A stretch of DNA of 34,785 nt from Acidobacteriota bacterium. GTDB taxonomy: Bacteria > Acidobacteriota > Terriglobia > UBA7540. The number at the start of each line of letters is the position of its first letter. Within the stretch, counting starts at the first letter, position 1. Of this stretch, positions 18,953-27,303 are shown one piece after another. The notes beneath the pieces were generated by a model that saw nothing but the letters and a program-made list of their open reading frames with translations, had not been told where the DNA came from and did no database searches. The DNA is taken from positions 20,882-55,666 of the forward strand of contig QHZO01000151.1 in NCBI GenBank assembly GCA_003224695.1, written 5' to 3'. The translations under genes were made by a program, and so were the position numbers.

Positions 18953-20326
18953 GCCCTCGCCGAAATCAATCATCACGGGCCGTTCGCGGAAGCCGCGGGT
19001 CTTGATGGCGACATAAATGATGCCGATCGCAAACCAAATCCCCCCGACAATCTTCGCGATTCGGTGCAGATTCCACCAGATGATTCCGCAGAAGAGAAAT
19101 CCGAAAAGGGGCAGGAAGATATCCGCGAAGAACCGCCGCGGTTTTCCCGTCACGCGGTGGAAGCCGAACTGCCAGAAGGTGGCGAAGTTCACGCCCATGA
19201 ACGCCAGGAACGCGCCGAAGTTGAGCAGCTCTCCGGCGTGCTCGTAGGCGTTGCCGATATAATTCAATCCCACCGCGCCGCCAAAGGCCAGCACGCCGAT
19301 CAGGATGATGTTGTAGGTCGGCGCATTCGACTTCGGGCTCAGATAGCCGAACAGGCGGCGAGGCAGGACGTTGTCGCGGCCCATGCCGAAGAGCAGCCGC
19401 GCCGCGCCAAGGCCCCCCGTCAGCGCGCTGCCGAAAGCCGCGAGCGCGATGATGCCGCCCATCGAGTGATAGAGCACCGCGCCGCCCACTCGCCGGCAGA
19501 TATCCATGAACGCCGTCTCAAGGTTTGGAAACGTGTGCCAGTCCGGCCAGACGCGCGCGCCGAGATACACTTCCAGGCCGCCGAAGACGCCCGTGAAAAG
19601 GCAGACCAGGACCGTGGCCAGCATCACGTTTCGCTTCGGGTTCTCGACGTCCTCGGCGAGCGTCGTCACGCCGTCGAAGCCGATGTAGGTCAGTGCCGCG
19701 AATGAAGTGGCCATCCAGATGGTGTGCGAGTCGAAGGTTTTGGGGTTGTAAAACGGCTCGGTCGAAAAAAGCCCGCTCCAGCCTTCCCCCATCAACAAAA
19801 AACGCACGGCGAACACGATAAACGCCACGATGACCACGCACATGGCGGCGAGCAAAATTTTGTTCGCGCGCGCAGAAGCCTTGATACCGCTCAAGTTCAG
19901 CACCGTGACAATGCCCGCCACAATCGCCGCCCACACGACAAACGGCACGGGCCGGACGTAGCGCTCATGGATATACACGGAAATCCAGACCGTGTTGATG
20001 AGCGGTTGGAGCAGATAGTCGAGGAACATCGCCCAGCCGGCCAAAAACCCCAGATGCGGGTTCAATCCTTTGCCGACGTAGGTGTAGGCCGAGCCCGCCG
20101 CAGGATAGACCGCCGCCATGCGGCCGTAGCTGACCGCCGTAATCATCATCGCAAACATGGCGACGAGAATGATGGTGACGAAATGGCCGCGCGAGAGGTC
20201 CTGCGCCACGCCGAACAACGGCACGGGCGCGATGGGCTGGATCAGGACGATGCCGTAAAAAATCAGGTCCCAAAGCGTCAGCACGCGCTTCAAGTGCGGA
20301 GCTCGGGCGGTGGCGGTCTCTGCCAT
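18950..20326 (-). CDS. APC-family amino acid permease
   Basis: MAETATARAPHLKRVLTLWDLIFYGIVLIQPIAPVPLFGVAQ..., 12 TM-like segments, FAALTYIGFDGVTTLAEDVENPKRN. Start placed at 20326 because the ORF extension runs into a repeat. Confidence 0.92.
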   Translation of the reverse strand: MAETATARAPHLKRVLTLWDLIFYGIVLIQPIAPVPLFGVAQDLSRGHFVTIILVAMFAMMITAVSYGRMAAVYPAAGSAYTYVGKGLNPHLGFLAGWAMFLDYLLQPLINTVWISVYIHERYVRPVPFVVWAAIVAGIVTVLNLSGIKASARANKILLAAMCVVIVAFIVFAVRFLLMGEGWSGLFSTEPFYNPKTFDSHTIWMATSFAALTYIGFDGVTTLAEDVENPKRNVMLATVLVCLFTGVFGGLEVYLGARVWPDWHTFPNLETAFMDICRRVGGAVLYHSMGGIIALAAFGSALTGGLGAARLLFGMGRDNVLPRRLFGYLSPKSNAPTYNIILIGVLAFGGAVGLNYIGNAYEHAGELLNFGAFLAFMGVNFATFWQFGFHRVTGKPRRFFADIFLPLFGFLFCGIIWWNLHRIAKIVGGIWFAIGIIYVAIKTRGFRERPVMIDFGEG

Positions 20327-20342
20327 ATTCGAATTCGAGGCG

Positions 20343-20421
20343 CGCGGGTGGCGCAAACATAGGTTTGCATGTATGCGCCGCGTGGGCGAGGAGATAAAAT
20401 GCGATGTCGTCGCCACCCGCG
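20343..20421. repeat. Copy A of a three-copy ~80 bp repeat (cgggtggcg...cgccacccg)
   Basis: cgcgggtggcgcaaacataggtttgcatgtatgcgccgcgtgggcgaggagataaaatgcgatgtcgtcgccacccgcg. Confidence 0.85.
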
Positions 20422-20583
20422 ATCTAATCTCGGCGAGTATCGCACGAGGACACGAAACTTTTAAGAGGAAATGTTGTGAGGGAGCTGCGATCCCTCGCCC
20501 AAACGCCCGCCTCCCCAGGGGCTGCGACCATCCGATGAAGCGCCGCGGACCTCAGCAACGGAGGTCGTCGCACCTTGCTCATT

Positions 20584-21840
20584 TCACCGGCAGTGGGCTA
20601 CGACCAGGGTGATATCGTCGTGCTGTTCATGAGGGCTAAACTGGCGGACTCCTTCCGCTAGGGAGGCAAGCAGGGCCTCCGGAGGCAGTTCACGATGTCG
20701 GCGAAGGGTCTCGATCAAGCGCCCCTCCCCAAATTCCTCTCCTCCATCATTAAACGATTCGGTCACGCCATCGGTGTAGAGTGCCAGCGTATCCCCAGGG
20801 AAGAGACGCTCGTCCCCGACGCTGCAATCCCAACCGCTCGTAAGTCCCAAGACTGTGCAAGTGGAGTCAAGTCGTTCGACATTGCCGTCGTTTCGGAAAA
20901 CAAGGGCGGCGGGATGGCCGCAATTCGCATAACGAAGCCGCTGGGTGGCGTCGTCATATTCGGCAAAAAAGAGAGTGGCGTATGCGTTCTCGGGGGTGCT
21001 TTTATAAAAAAGGCCATTGACGGCTTGCAAAAGGCGCGCGGGCTGGTCTAAAGCGAACGGCGTGTAGGGGCGGTTCCAATAAGTTGCGCACATACTGTGG
21101 AGGTGGGCTTGTAAATTGGCCATCATCAGGGCCGCGGCGGTTCCCTTTCCTGAAACGTCGCCAATCACCAGGCCAACGCGCTCTCGGCCGAGATCAAGAA
21201 AGTCGTAGTAATCGCCCCCGACCTCGCGAGCCTGGAGGCAAACGCCCTTGTAGGCGAGCGTCTTGAGCGGCGGCGGCAATTGGGGAAAGAGCCTTGCCTG
21301 CGTCTGTCTGGCCGCTTCCTGTTCATGAGCGGCGCGGCGTTCGGAATCCCATCTCTCCGCATGCGCGCGGCGCTCGGACTCGACCTCCCGCGTCATCTCG
21401 TCGAGGGCCAGAAGCGTAAAAGAGTTACCGTCCACATCTTCGAAGGTTGTGGACGTCGCGCCCCCGGGCTGCGTTTGCGGCGGATGCTGGAAGCGTACCC
21501 CGCGCTCGCGCCATTCTTCGAACTTGGCGGAAATATCCTCGGTCAGGAAAGAAATCTGAGTGGCCCTGCCGACAAGCTTCGATTCTTCTGAGCCGGGATG
21601 AGGAGCGACTAGCAAAAGCGTCGCGGTGCCGTCGGGAGGGGTGACGGTCAGCCAGCGATCACCGGACGGATGGCGGAAATCAAAGGCCAGGCGGAACCCG
21701 AGCTTTTCTAAATAGAATCGAAGGCTTCGATCTTGATCGCGAACGAACACGGTGACCGTGCCGAGACGGGTGTAAGGGTCCGTGCGATCGGGGGCAAAAC
21801 TGCACCGGTGCGCTTTGTGCGCTGAGGCCGTGCTCTCCAT
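20584..21840 (-). CDS. VOC/glyoxalase domain fused to SpoIIE-type PP2C serine phosphatase
   Basis: N-terminus RLGTVTVFVRDQDRSLRFYLEKLGFRLAFD...FEDVDGNSFTLL (VOC); C-terminus REVGGDYYDFLDLGRERVGLVIGDVSGKGTAAALMMANLQ...LYTDGVTESFN (SpoIIE). Confidence 0.92.
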   Translation of the reverse strand: MESTASAHKAHRCSFAPDRTDPYTRLGTVTVFVRDQDRSLRFYLEKLGFRLAFDFRHPSGDRWLTVTPPDGTATLLLVAPHPGSEESKLVGRATQISFLTEDISAKFEEWRERGVRFQHPPQTQPGGATSTTFEDVDGNSFTLLALDEMTREVESERRAHAERWDSERRAAHEQEAARQTQARLFPQLPPPLKTLAYKGVCLQAREVGGDYYDFLDLGRERVGLVIGDVSGKGTAAALMMANLQAHLHSMCATYWNRPYTPFALDQPARLLQAVNGLFYKSTPENAYATLFFAEYDDATQRLRYANCGHPAALVFRNDGNVERLDSTCTVLGLTSGWDCSVGDERLFPGDTLALYTDGVTESFNDGGEEFGEGRLIETLRRHRELPPEALLASLAEGVRQFSPHEQHDDITLVVAHCR

Positions 21841-21936
21841 CCGCCTGATTATAAGTGACTGAGTCGTCGGAAAACAGCGTTTCTTGCACCATGAGTTGCG
21901 GTTCGCGGCCGAGTAGCCACGGCACATTTTTCATGC

Positions 21937-22019
21937 CGTGGGTGGCGCATAGGTTGGTTTTCATGTAAGCGCCGCGTGCGTTGATGACGACATGATAAGC
22001 GATATCATCGCCACCCGCG
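21937..22019. repeat. Copy B of the three-copy ~80 bp repeat
   Basis: gtgggtggcgcataggttggttttcatgtaagcgccgcgtgcgttgatgacgacatgataagcgatatcatcgccacccgcg. Confidence 0.85.
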
Positions 22020-22040
22020 TCTGACCCATCGCCGCATACG

Positions 22041-22460
22041 CTATCCCCGGGCCGGCATGGGACGCTCGTGGACAATCATCCAGTTAATGCCGAACCGATC
22101 GCGCACCTGGCCAAAGCGGTAGGCAAAGAATGTCTCTTGTATCGGCATCAAGACCTTGCCGCCTTCGGAAAGGGCGGAGAAAACACGGTCCGCTTCCATG
22201 TCGCTATCCATTCTCAGCGTTAGGTATGCGCTCCGCATCGGCTCGGCGTTTGGGATGTCCGCTGCCATCAGCTCAGTGTCGCCAATGGAAATGCGCGCGT
22301 GCAGCACTGCGTTCTTCCACTCCGGCTTGACGCGGCTTTGGTCGGGCGATTGCGCGTGCGTCATCATCACACCAACCTTTGCTCCGAGATGCGTCTCGTA
22401 GTAGCGGAATGCCTCCGCGCACGTGCCGGAGAAATTCACATAAGTATTCATTTTCATCAT
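22041..22460 (-). CDS. PhnB/YjdN-like VOC-family protein
   Basis: MMKMNTYVNFSGTCAEAFRYYETHLGAKV...LMPIQETFFAYRFGQVRDRFGINWMIVHE is typical of this family. Confidence 0.9.
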   Translation of the reverse strand: MMKMNTYVNFSGTCAEAFRYYETHLGAKVGVMMTHAQSPDQSRVKPEWKNAVLHARISIGDTELMAADIPNAEPMRSAYLTLRMDSDMEADRVFSALSEGGKVLMPIQETFFAYRFGQVRDRFGINWMIVHERPMPARG

Positions 22461-22486
22461 GGGATCCCCCTACCATTCGATTTTCC

Positions 22487-22570
22487 GCGCGGGCGGCGGA
22501 ACCATGGGTTTTGACGTATGCGCCGGGTGTGTTGACGACGGCATAATAAGCGGTGTCGTCGCCACCCGCG
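22487..22570. repeat. Copy C of the three-copy ~80 bp repeat
   Basis: cgcgggcggcggaaccatgggttttgacgtatgcgccgggtgtgttgacgacggcataataagcggtgtcgtcgccacccgcg. Confidence 0.85.
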
Positions 22571-22638
22571 GGGCCGTCAGCAAAGCGGCGCCAAGTATCT
22601 CACAAGCTTAACCAACTGCGGTATGATGGAGCGAGAGG

Positions 22639-22956
22639 ATGCCCATGAATGCCATCATGCAAGAGAAACTCAAAGATGTGGTGGCCATCTGCAACCAGCG
22701 AAGCGTGCGCCGCCTGGCTTTGTTCGGCTCAGCCGCCAGCGGCGCGTTCAACCCTGCGTCCAGCGACCTCGATTTCCTTGTCGAGTTCCAGCCTCACAGC
22801 CCCGCTCAGCATGCCGACAATTACTTTGGGCTGCAAGAGGACTTGGAGCGGCTTTTTGGCCTGCCGGTTGAATTGGTCGAGCCCGGGCCAATTCGCAATC
22901 CCTATTTTCAGCAGGCCATTGAGAAGACCCAGGTACTCGTCTATGCTGCCGCTTGA
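22639..22956 (+). CDS. MNT-type minimal nucleotidyltransferase (MntA antitoxin-like)
   Basis: RRLALFGSAASGAFNPASSDLDFLVEF = GSxxxG...SDxD motif; gagagg RBS. Confidence 0.88.
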   Translation: MPMNAIMQEKLKDVVAICNQRSVRRLALFGSAASGAFNPASSDLDFLVEFQPHSPAQHADNYFGLQEDLERLFGLPVELVEPGPIRNPYFQQAIEKTQVLVYAAA

Positions 22957-22990
22957 GGTCCGCAAGTACGATTTTTACGCAAGAGTATGA
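22943..22990 (+). pseudogene. Truncated N-terminus of a HepT-like (HEPN/DUF86) partner
   Basis: MLPLEVRKYDFYARV* overlaps the mntA stop; MLPLEVRKY resembles the start of DUF86 proteins, then stops. Confidence 0.5.
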
Positions 22991-23077
22991 GAGAATATGC
23001 GTCGCAGTTATGTCCGGGAGAAAGAGCGCCGGAGGGCTTTTGACCCGACCGGCAGCAATTGAGGAGAGGAGACTCAC

Positions 23078-23749
23078 ATGGCCGAAACAAATTCAGGCAA
23101 TTCGGTTGGAATCCTGAAATTGATCTTGGTTCCGAGCTTGATCACCCTCGCGGTAACGATCCTGCGCCTGGTGGGCGAGCTTCAAAACTGGCCTGCCCCA
23201 TTCTTCGTGAAGCAGGGCGGAGGTGGAGGCGCGATCGTCGGAATTTCATGGTTGCCCATCTTCTTCGGAGTTTATTTCGCGCTCAAGCTAACGGGCGCGG
23301 GCGCGGGCCCGGAAAGCCTCGGCAGGACTTTCGCTTTCTGGGGCCTTGGAATGCTTCTCCTGGTGGGGGGAGGGTTCTTGGGATTTTCCGCCTTCCGGTC
23401 CAACTCGGCGGTCGAAGGCCTCGCGGGCGTGGCGCTGATGGCGGGAGCATGTATTGTTCCGTTGTGGGGTTGGTCGAACCTCACGAAGGTGCTCATCGCC
23501 TACGGTTACGCGGCGAGAATACCCGTACTCGTCGTGATGTTTCTCGCGTTCCAAGGAAAATGGGGGACACATTACGACGCCGCCCCGCCGGGTTTTGTCT
23601 CCAAGGGGTTTGCGTCAGACTTTCTTAACCTGGCGGTTTTTCCGCAAATGATTCTTTGGATCGCGTTCACGGTGCTGGTGGGAACCTTGTTCGGTGCCGT
23701 GGCAGCGGCCATCGCCCAACGACGCAAGCCGGCGGTGCAGGCGGCGTAA
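23078..23749 (+). CDS. Hypothetical multi-pass membrane protein
   Basis: 223 aa, several hydrophobic segments; gaggagag RBS upstream. Confidence 0.7.
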   Translation: MAETNSGNSVGILKLILVPSLITLAVTILRLVGELQNWPAPFFVKQGGGGGAIVGISWLPIFFGVYFALKLTGAGAGPESLGRTFAFWGLGMLLLVGGGFLGFSAFRSNSAVEGLAGVALMAGACIVPLWGWSNLTKVLIAYGYAARIPVLVVMFLAFQGKWGTHYDAAPPGFVSKGFASDFLNLAVFPQMILWIAFTVLVGTLFGAVAAAIAQRRKPAVQAA

Positions 23750-23777
23750 CACGCCGGCGTCCATCGGTCGTCCGAGG

Positions 23778-24191
23778 TTACTCGCGGAGGAGCTCGCCCG
23801 GACGCGCAGCGGTGCCAGGGAAAGCTGCCAGCAATTTACGGTCGAAAGTTGCCAGGCGAAGGCGCTCGCGGCGAGCCAACTCCACGAACAAAGTGTCGTA
23901 GACGGCGACGCCCGATTCCACGGAGAGGGCCAGCGCACCAAGCCGCAACGTTTTCGACGGGACGGAGCGGATGCCGAGGCGGGCGGCCAAGTCGAGCCGG
24001 TTCGCTCCTTCGTCGGCTTTCAGGACCCCCGAGCGAACCGCCATCCACACCACGTTCGCGAGTTCCGCCTCCCACAGCGCGGGCGCGACGGTCTCTCCCA
24101 CGGCGCGCCAGAAGCGGCGTGCCTCCCCGGCATAGGGCGGCGTCCCGAGCAAATAATACGCCACGAGGTTCGTGTCAACGACGGCTCTCAC
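23778..24191 (-). CDS. PIN-domain toxin (VapC/FitB-like)
   Basis: VRAVVDTNLVAYYLLGTPPYAGEARRFW...WEAELANVVW...VYDTLFVELARRERLRLATFDRKL; GTG start overlaps the antitoxin TGA. Confidence 0.88.
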   Translation of the reverse strand: MRAVVDTNLVAYYLLGTPPYAGEARRFWRAVGETVAPALWEAELANVVWMAVRSGVLKADEGANRLDLAARLGIRSVPSKTLRLGALALSVESGVAVYDTLFVELARRERLRLATFDRKLLAAFPGTAARPGELLRE

Positions 24192-24415
24192 CGGCGGCCG
24201 GCCCGGATCCAACTCGTGATTTCCCTGGCACTCGGCCGGCGGGATTGCGCCGCCCAACCGTGCTCGATGTGTTCCAGGATGGACCTCCGCTCCGCGACAT
24301 GCTCTTCGAGAAGTTCGCGAACTTCCTGCTCCATCGAGTGCCGCTTCGTTCTCGCCAGCGATTTCAGGGATTTTACGACGCCCGGGCGGAGGTTCCTGAT
24401 GGTCAAAGTTGCCAC
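24188..24415 (-). CDS. FitA/VapB-like antitoxin
   Basis: MATLTIRNLRPGVVKSLKSLARTKRHSMEQEVRELLEEHV (RHH/FitA pattern). Confidence 0.85.
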   Translation of the reverse strand: MATLTIRNLRPGVVKSLKSLARTKRHSMEQEVRELLEEHVAERRSILEHIEHGWAAQSRRPSAREITSWIRAGRR

Positions 24416-24589
24416 TTCCTTCTCCTTGCTAGCAAAATGCTAGCATATGAGAGAGTCCCCTGGCAAGGCGATCTGGCCGTTAGCGTGAAGTTGACGTTCG
24501 ACTCCGCGGCCTGTTGTATCGCCTCGACGAAGAACCGCGGACTTTCGGAACAAGTCCGCACTACCTTGCTTCAAAAAACGGAAGTTGCG

Positions 24590-25504
24590 CTACCTCGGCT
24601 TCTGATCTTTCAGGAACGTTCCTTGCTCGAGTTCGCGAAACGCTTGGCGCAGCTCTTCCTGCGTGTTCATCACGATGGGGCCATACCATGCCACGGGCTC
24701 TTGAAGCGGCTTTCCTGAAATCAAAAGGAACCGGATGCCTTTGTCCTCGGCCTGGACGGTGACTTCGTCGCCGCGGTCAAACAGGATGAGCGAGCGGTTT
24801 TCCGCCTCCACGGGAGGCGCCGTGTCCGCCCATCCCGCGCTTTCGGTCGGCACCGCGAGCGGCCCCGAGGCATTGCAGAATTTTCCCGCCCCGCCGAAAA
24901 CGTAGGCAAAAGCGTGGCGCGTGGTCTCGACCGGCAGGGTCTTGCGCTTCCCGGGCGGGACCGACACATCAATATAGATTGGGTCCGCGGCGACGCCATC
25001 CACCGGGCCTTTCTTGCCCCAAAATTTCCCGCATACCACGCGCACCTCGGTGCCGTCGTCGTCGGTGATCGAAGGGATCTCGGCGGCTTTCACCTCCTGA
25101 TAGCGCGGCGGCGTCATCTTGAGCGACGACGGAAGGTTGCCCCACAACTGGAAGCCGTGCATGCGGCCCTTCGTGTCGCCTTTCGGCATCTCCTGATGGA
25201 TGATGCCGCTGCCCGCCGTCATCCACTGCACGTCGCCCGAGCCGATGGCCCCGCTGTGCCCAAGGCTGTCGCCGTGCTCCACCGTTCCCGCCAGCACATA
25301 GGTGATGGTCTCGATGCCGCGGTGCGGGTGCCAGGGAAAACCGGCCAGGTAGTCCTCCGGCCGCTCGTTGCGAAAGTCGTCGAGAAGAAGGAACGGGTCG
25401 AAGTCGGACGTGTTGCCGAAGCCGAACGCGCGGCGCAGATGTACGCCCGCGCCTTCCAGAGTGGGCTTCGCCTTGATCAGGCGCTTGATCGGTCTGAGCG
25501 ACAT
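24590..25504 (-). CDS. Pirin-family protein
   Basis: DPFLLLDDFRNERPEDYLAGFPWHPHRGIETITYVLAGTVEHGDSLGHSG...GDVQWMTAGSGIIHQEMP. Confidence 0.95.
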   Translation of the reverse strand: MSLRPIKRLIKAKPTLEGAGVHLRRAFGFGNTSDFDPFLLLDDFRNERPEDYLAGFPWHPHRGIETITYVLAGTVEHGDSLGHSGAIGSGDVQWMTAGSGIIHQEMPKGDTKGRMHGFQLWGNLPSSLKMTPPRYQEVKAAEIPSITDDDGTEVRVVCGKFWGKKGPVDGVAADPIYIDVSVPPGKRKTLPVETTRHAFAYVFGGAGKFCNASGPLAVPTESAGWADTAPPVEAENRSLILFDRGDEVTVQAEDKGIRFLLISGKPLQEPVAWYGPIVMNTQEELRQAFRELEQGTFLKDQKPR

Positions 25505-25670
25505 GGCAGCCTCCGTCTCAGATGAATTGAACCGGGCTCAGTATCTACCCCTTGAAACCAAGCTTCAATCGGGATTTTGCTGCGGCCGTCCCTCCGGCTT
25601 GCTGTATAAGCTCGACGACGGCCATCATGAAGTTGTCGCGGCGGAAAACAAAGGTTAAAATCGTTACACC

Positions 25671-26573
25671 ATGGGTGTTGAGCTCGTTCAAATCGCACCT
25701 ACGCCGCCGCGCGTGCCGCGGCCGGATTGGCTGAAGGTGCGCGTGCCCGGCGGGGAAAACTATTTCGAGTTGAAAGGCATCATGCGCGGGCTCGGGCTGC
25801 ACACGGTTTGCGAAAGCGCCCGCTGCCCGAACGTCGCGGAGTGCTGGTCGCATCGCACGGCGACGTTCATGATTCTCGGTGACTTGTGCACGCGGCGCTG
25901 CGGCTTCTGCGCCGTGCCGAAAGGCAAGCCCGCGGGCGAGCTCGATCGTGACGAGCCCGCGCGCGTCGCCGAGGCCGCCGAGCGGATGGGCTTGAACTAC
26001 ATCGTGGTCACCTCCGTTGACCGCGACGACTTGTCGGACGGGGGCGCAGGCATCTTCGCCCGCACGATTCTTGCGCTGCGCGAGCGAATGGCCGGCTGCA
26101 AAGTGGAAGTCCTTATTCCCGACTTCCGCGGCTCCGATGAAGCGCTTGAAATCGTGCTTGAAGCGCGCCCGGATGTTTTGAACCACAATATCGAGACGGT
26201 GCCGCGGCTGTATCCGGTGGCGCGGCGCGGCTCGCGCTACGACCGCTCGCTGCGGCTGCTTCGGCGCTCGCGCGAAATCGCCCCGAATATTGCCACCAAA
26301 TCCGGCCTGATGGTCGGCCTTGGCGAGACCATGGACGAAATCGCCGGCGTGCTCGGCGACCTGGCCGCCGCCGGCGTCGAGATCGTCACCATCGGGCAGT
26401 ACCTGCGGCCATCCGGCGACCAGTTGCCCGTCGCCAGGTTTTACACGCCCGAGGAATTCCTGGCACTCAAGCGCGAAGGCTTAAAGCGCGGGCTCCGGCA
26501 CGTCGAATCAGGTCCGCTGGTCCGCAGCTCCTACCACGCCCACGAACAAGCTTCTTCACTTGGCCGGACTTAA
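25671..26573 (+). CDS. lipA: Lipoyl synthase
   Basis: CESARCPNVAECW, GDLCTRRCGFCAVPKG, VTSVDRDDLSDGGAGIFA, NHNIETVPRLYP, IGQYLRPS. Confidence 0.97.
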   Translation: MGVELVQIAPTPPRVPRPDWLKVRVPGGENYFELKGIMRGLGLHTVCESARCPNVAECWSHRTATFMILGDLCTRRCGFCAVPKGKPAGELDRDEPARVAEAAERMGLNYIVVTSVDRDDLSDGGAGIFARTILALRERMAGCKVEVLIPDFRGSDEALEIVLEARPDVLNHNIETVPRLYPVARRGSRYDRSLRLLRRSREIAPNIATKSGLMVGLGETMDEIAGVLGDLAAAGVEIVTIGQYLRPSGDQLPVARFYTPEEFLALKREGLKRGLRHVESGPLVRSSYHAHEQASSLGRT

Positions 26574-26974
26574 TCGGTCGGGCTCAAGAATAGATAATCC
26601 CGGAGGGTGATGATGCTGGTTCCTTCGAAGGTCCCGAGATCGAGCAGGCCCTTATCGCCGGTCACGATGATTTCCGCTTTGCCGGCGAACGCGCATTCCA
26701 GAATTCGATTATCCGCCTCATCTGTCGCTACGCTGAGACGCTAAGCAGGACGCACCCACTCCGCAAGCTCCCCCAACCAGACAGCGACCCGAGCCAGTTC
26801 TTCACGGTCACGGCTGAATTTGCGAGACAGCACAGTGAGAAGTTCATCGAGAATCGGCTTAGAAAGGATCAGGCGATCACTTCCGTCAACGACGCGAGTC
26901 AGCGCTTGCTCGGCACGGCTGCCGGGGAGGATGAGAGCCGAGACGAAAATATTCGTGTCGAAAACGACTCTCAC
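26570..26974 (-). pseudogene. PIN-domain toxin interrupted by an in-frame amber codon (26741-26743)
   Basis: VRVVFDTNIFVSALILPGSRAEQAL...GELAEWVRPA*RLSVATDEADNRILECAFAGKAEIIVTGDKGLLDLGTFEGTSIITLRDYLFLSPTD; both sides are in the same frame. Confidence 0.82.
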
Positions 26975-27210
26975 TTGCTGAGGTAGCGCTCCAGGTCCCG
27001 CTCGGAGAGGATGCCCTTCTGTTTGGCCCTGCGGCTCCAATAACTCTGGAGTTGATGGAATTGCGTTTTAAGCCGTCTGCGTCTGACTCTCCACAACGCT
27101 TCTTGGATGACGCCGCTTAGAGTCTTGCGCTCGGCGCGGGCTTGTTCTTCCAGCTCGCGCGCGAGGTCCGAGGGTAAGGAGATCGTTTTCTTCACGGCTC
27201 TTGTTGCCAT
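26971..27210 (-). CDS. RHH-type antitoxin
   Basis: MATRAVKKTISLPSDLARELEEQARAERKTLSGVIQEALWR; TGA overlaps the toxin GTG (gtga). Confidence 0.82.
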   Translation of the reverse strand: MATRAVKKTISLPSDLARELEEQARAERKTLSGVIQEALWRVRRRRLKTQFHQLQSYWSRRAKQKGILSERDLERYLSK

Positions 27211-27303
27211 GCCCCTATGGTATGAAAAATTCCTGCTCGGCTCAAGCCTCTTCGTGCGTCTGATATTGCCGCGTCGCTGCCCATCCCTCTCCCACAGGGG
27301 TTG

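Noticed and set aside
20343-22570. Repeats A-C as integron attC sites
   Set aside because: No GTTRRRY/RYYYAAC core sites and no integrase seen; kept only as an unexplained repeat family.
23778-24415. FitAB/VapBC-like TA pair as novel
   Set aside because: Canonical overlapping antitoxin-toxin arrangement; ordinary apart from the shared GTGA overlap with the second TA locus.
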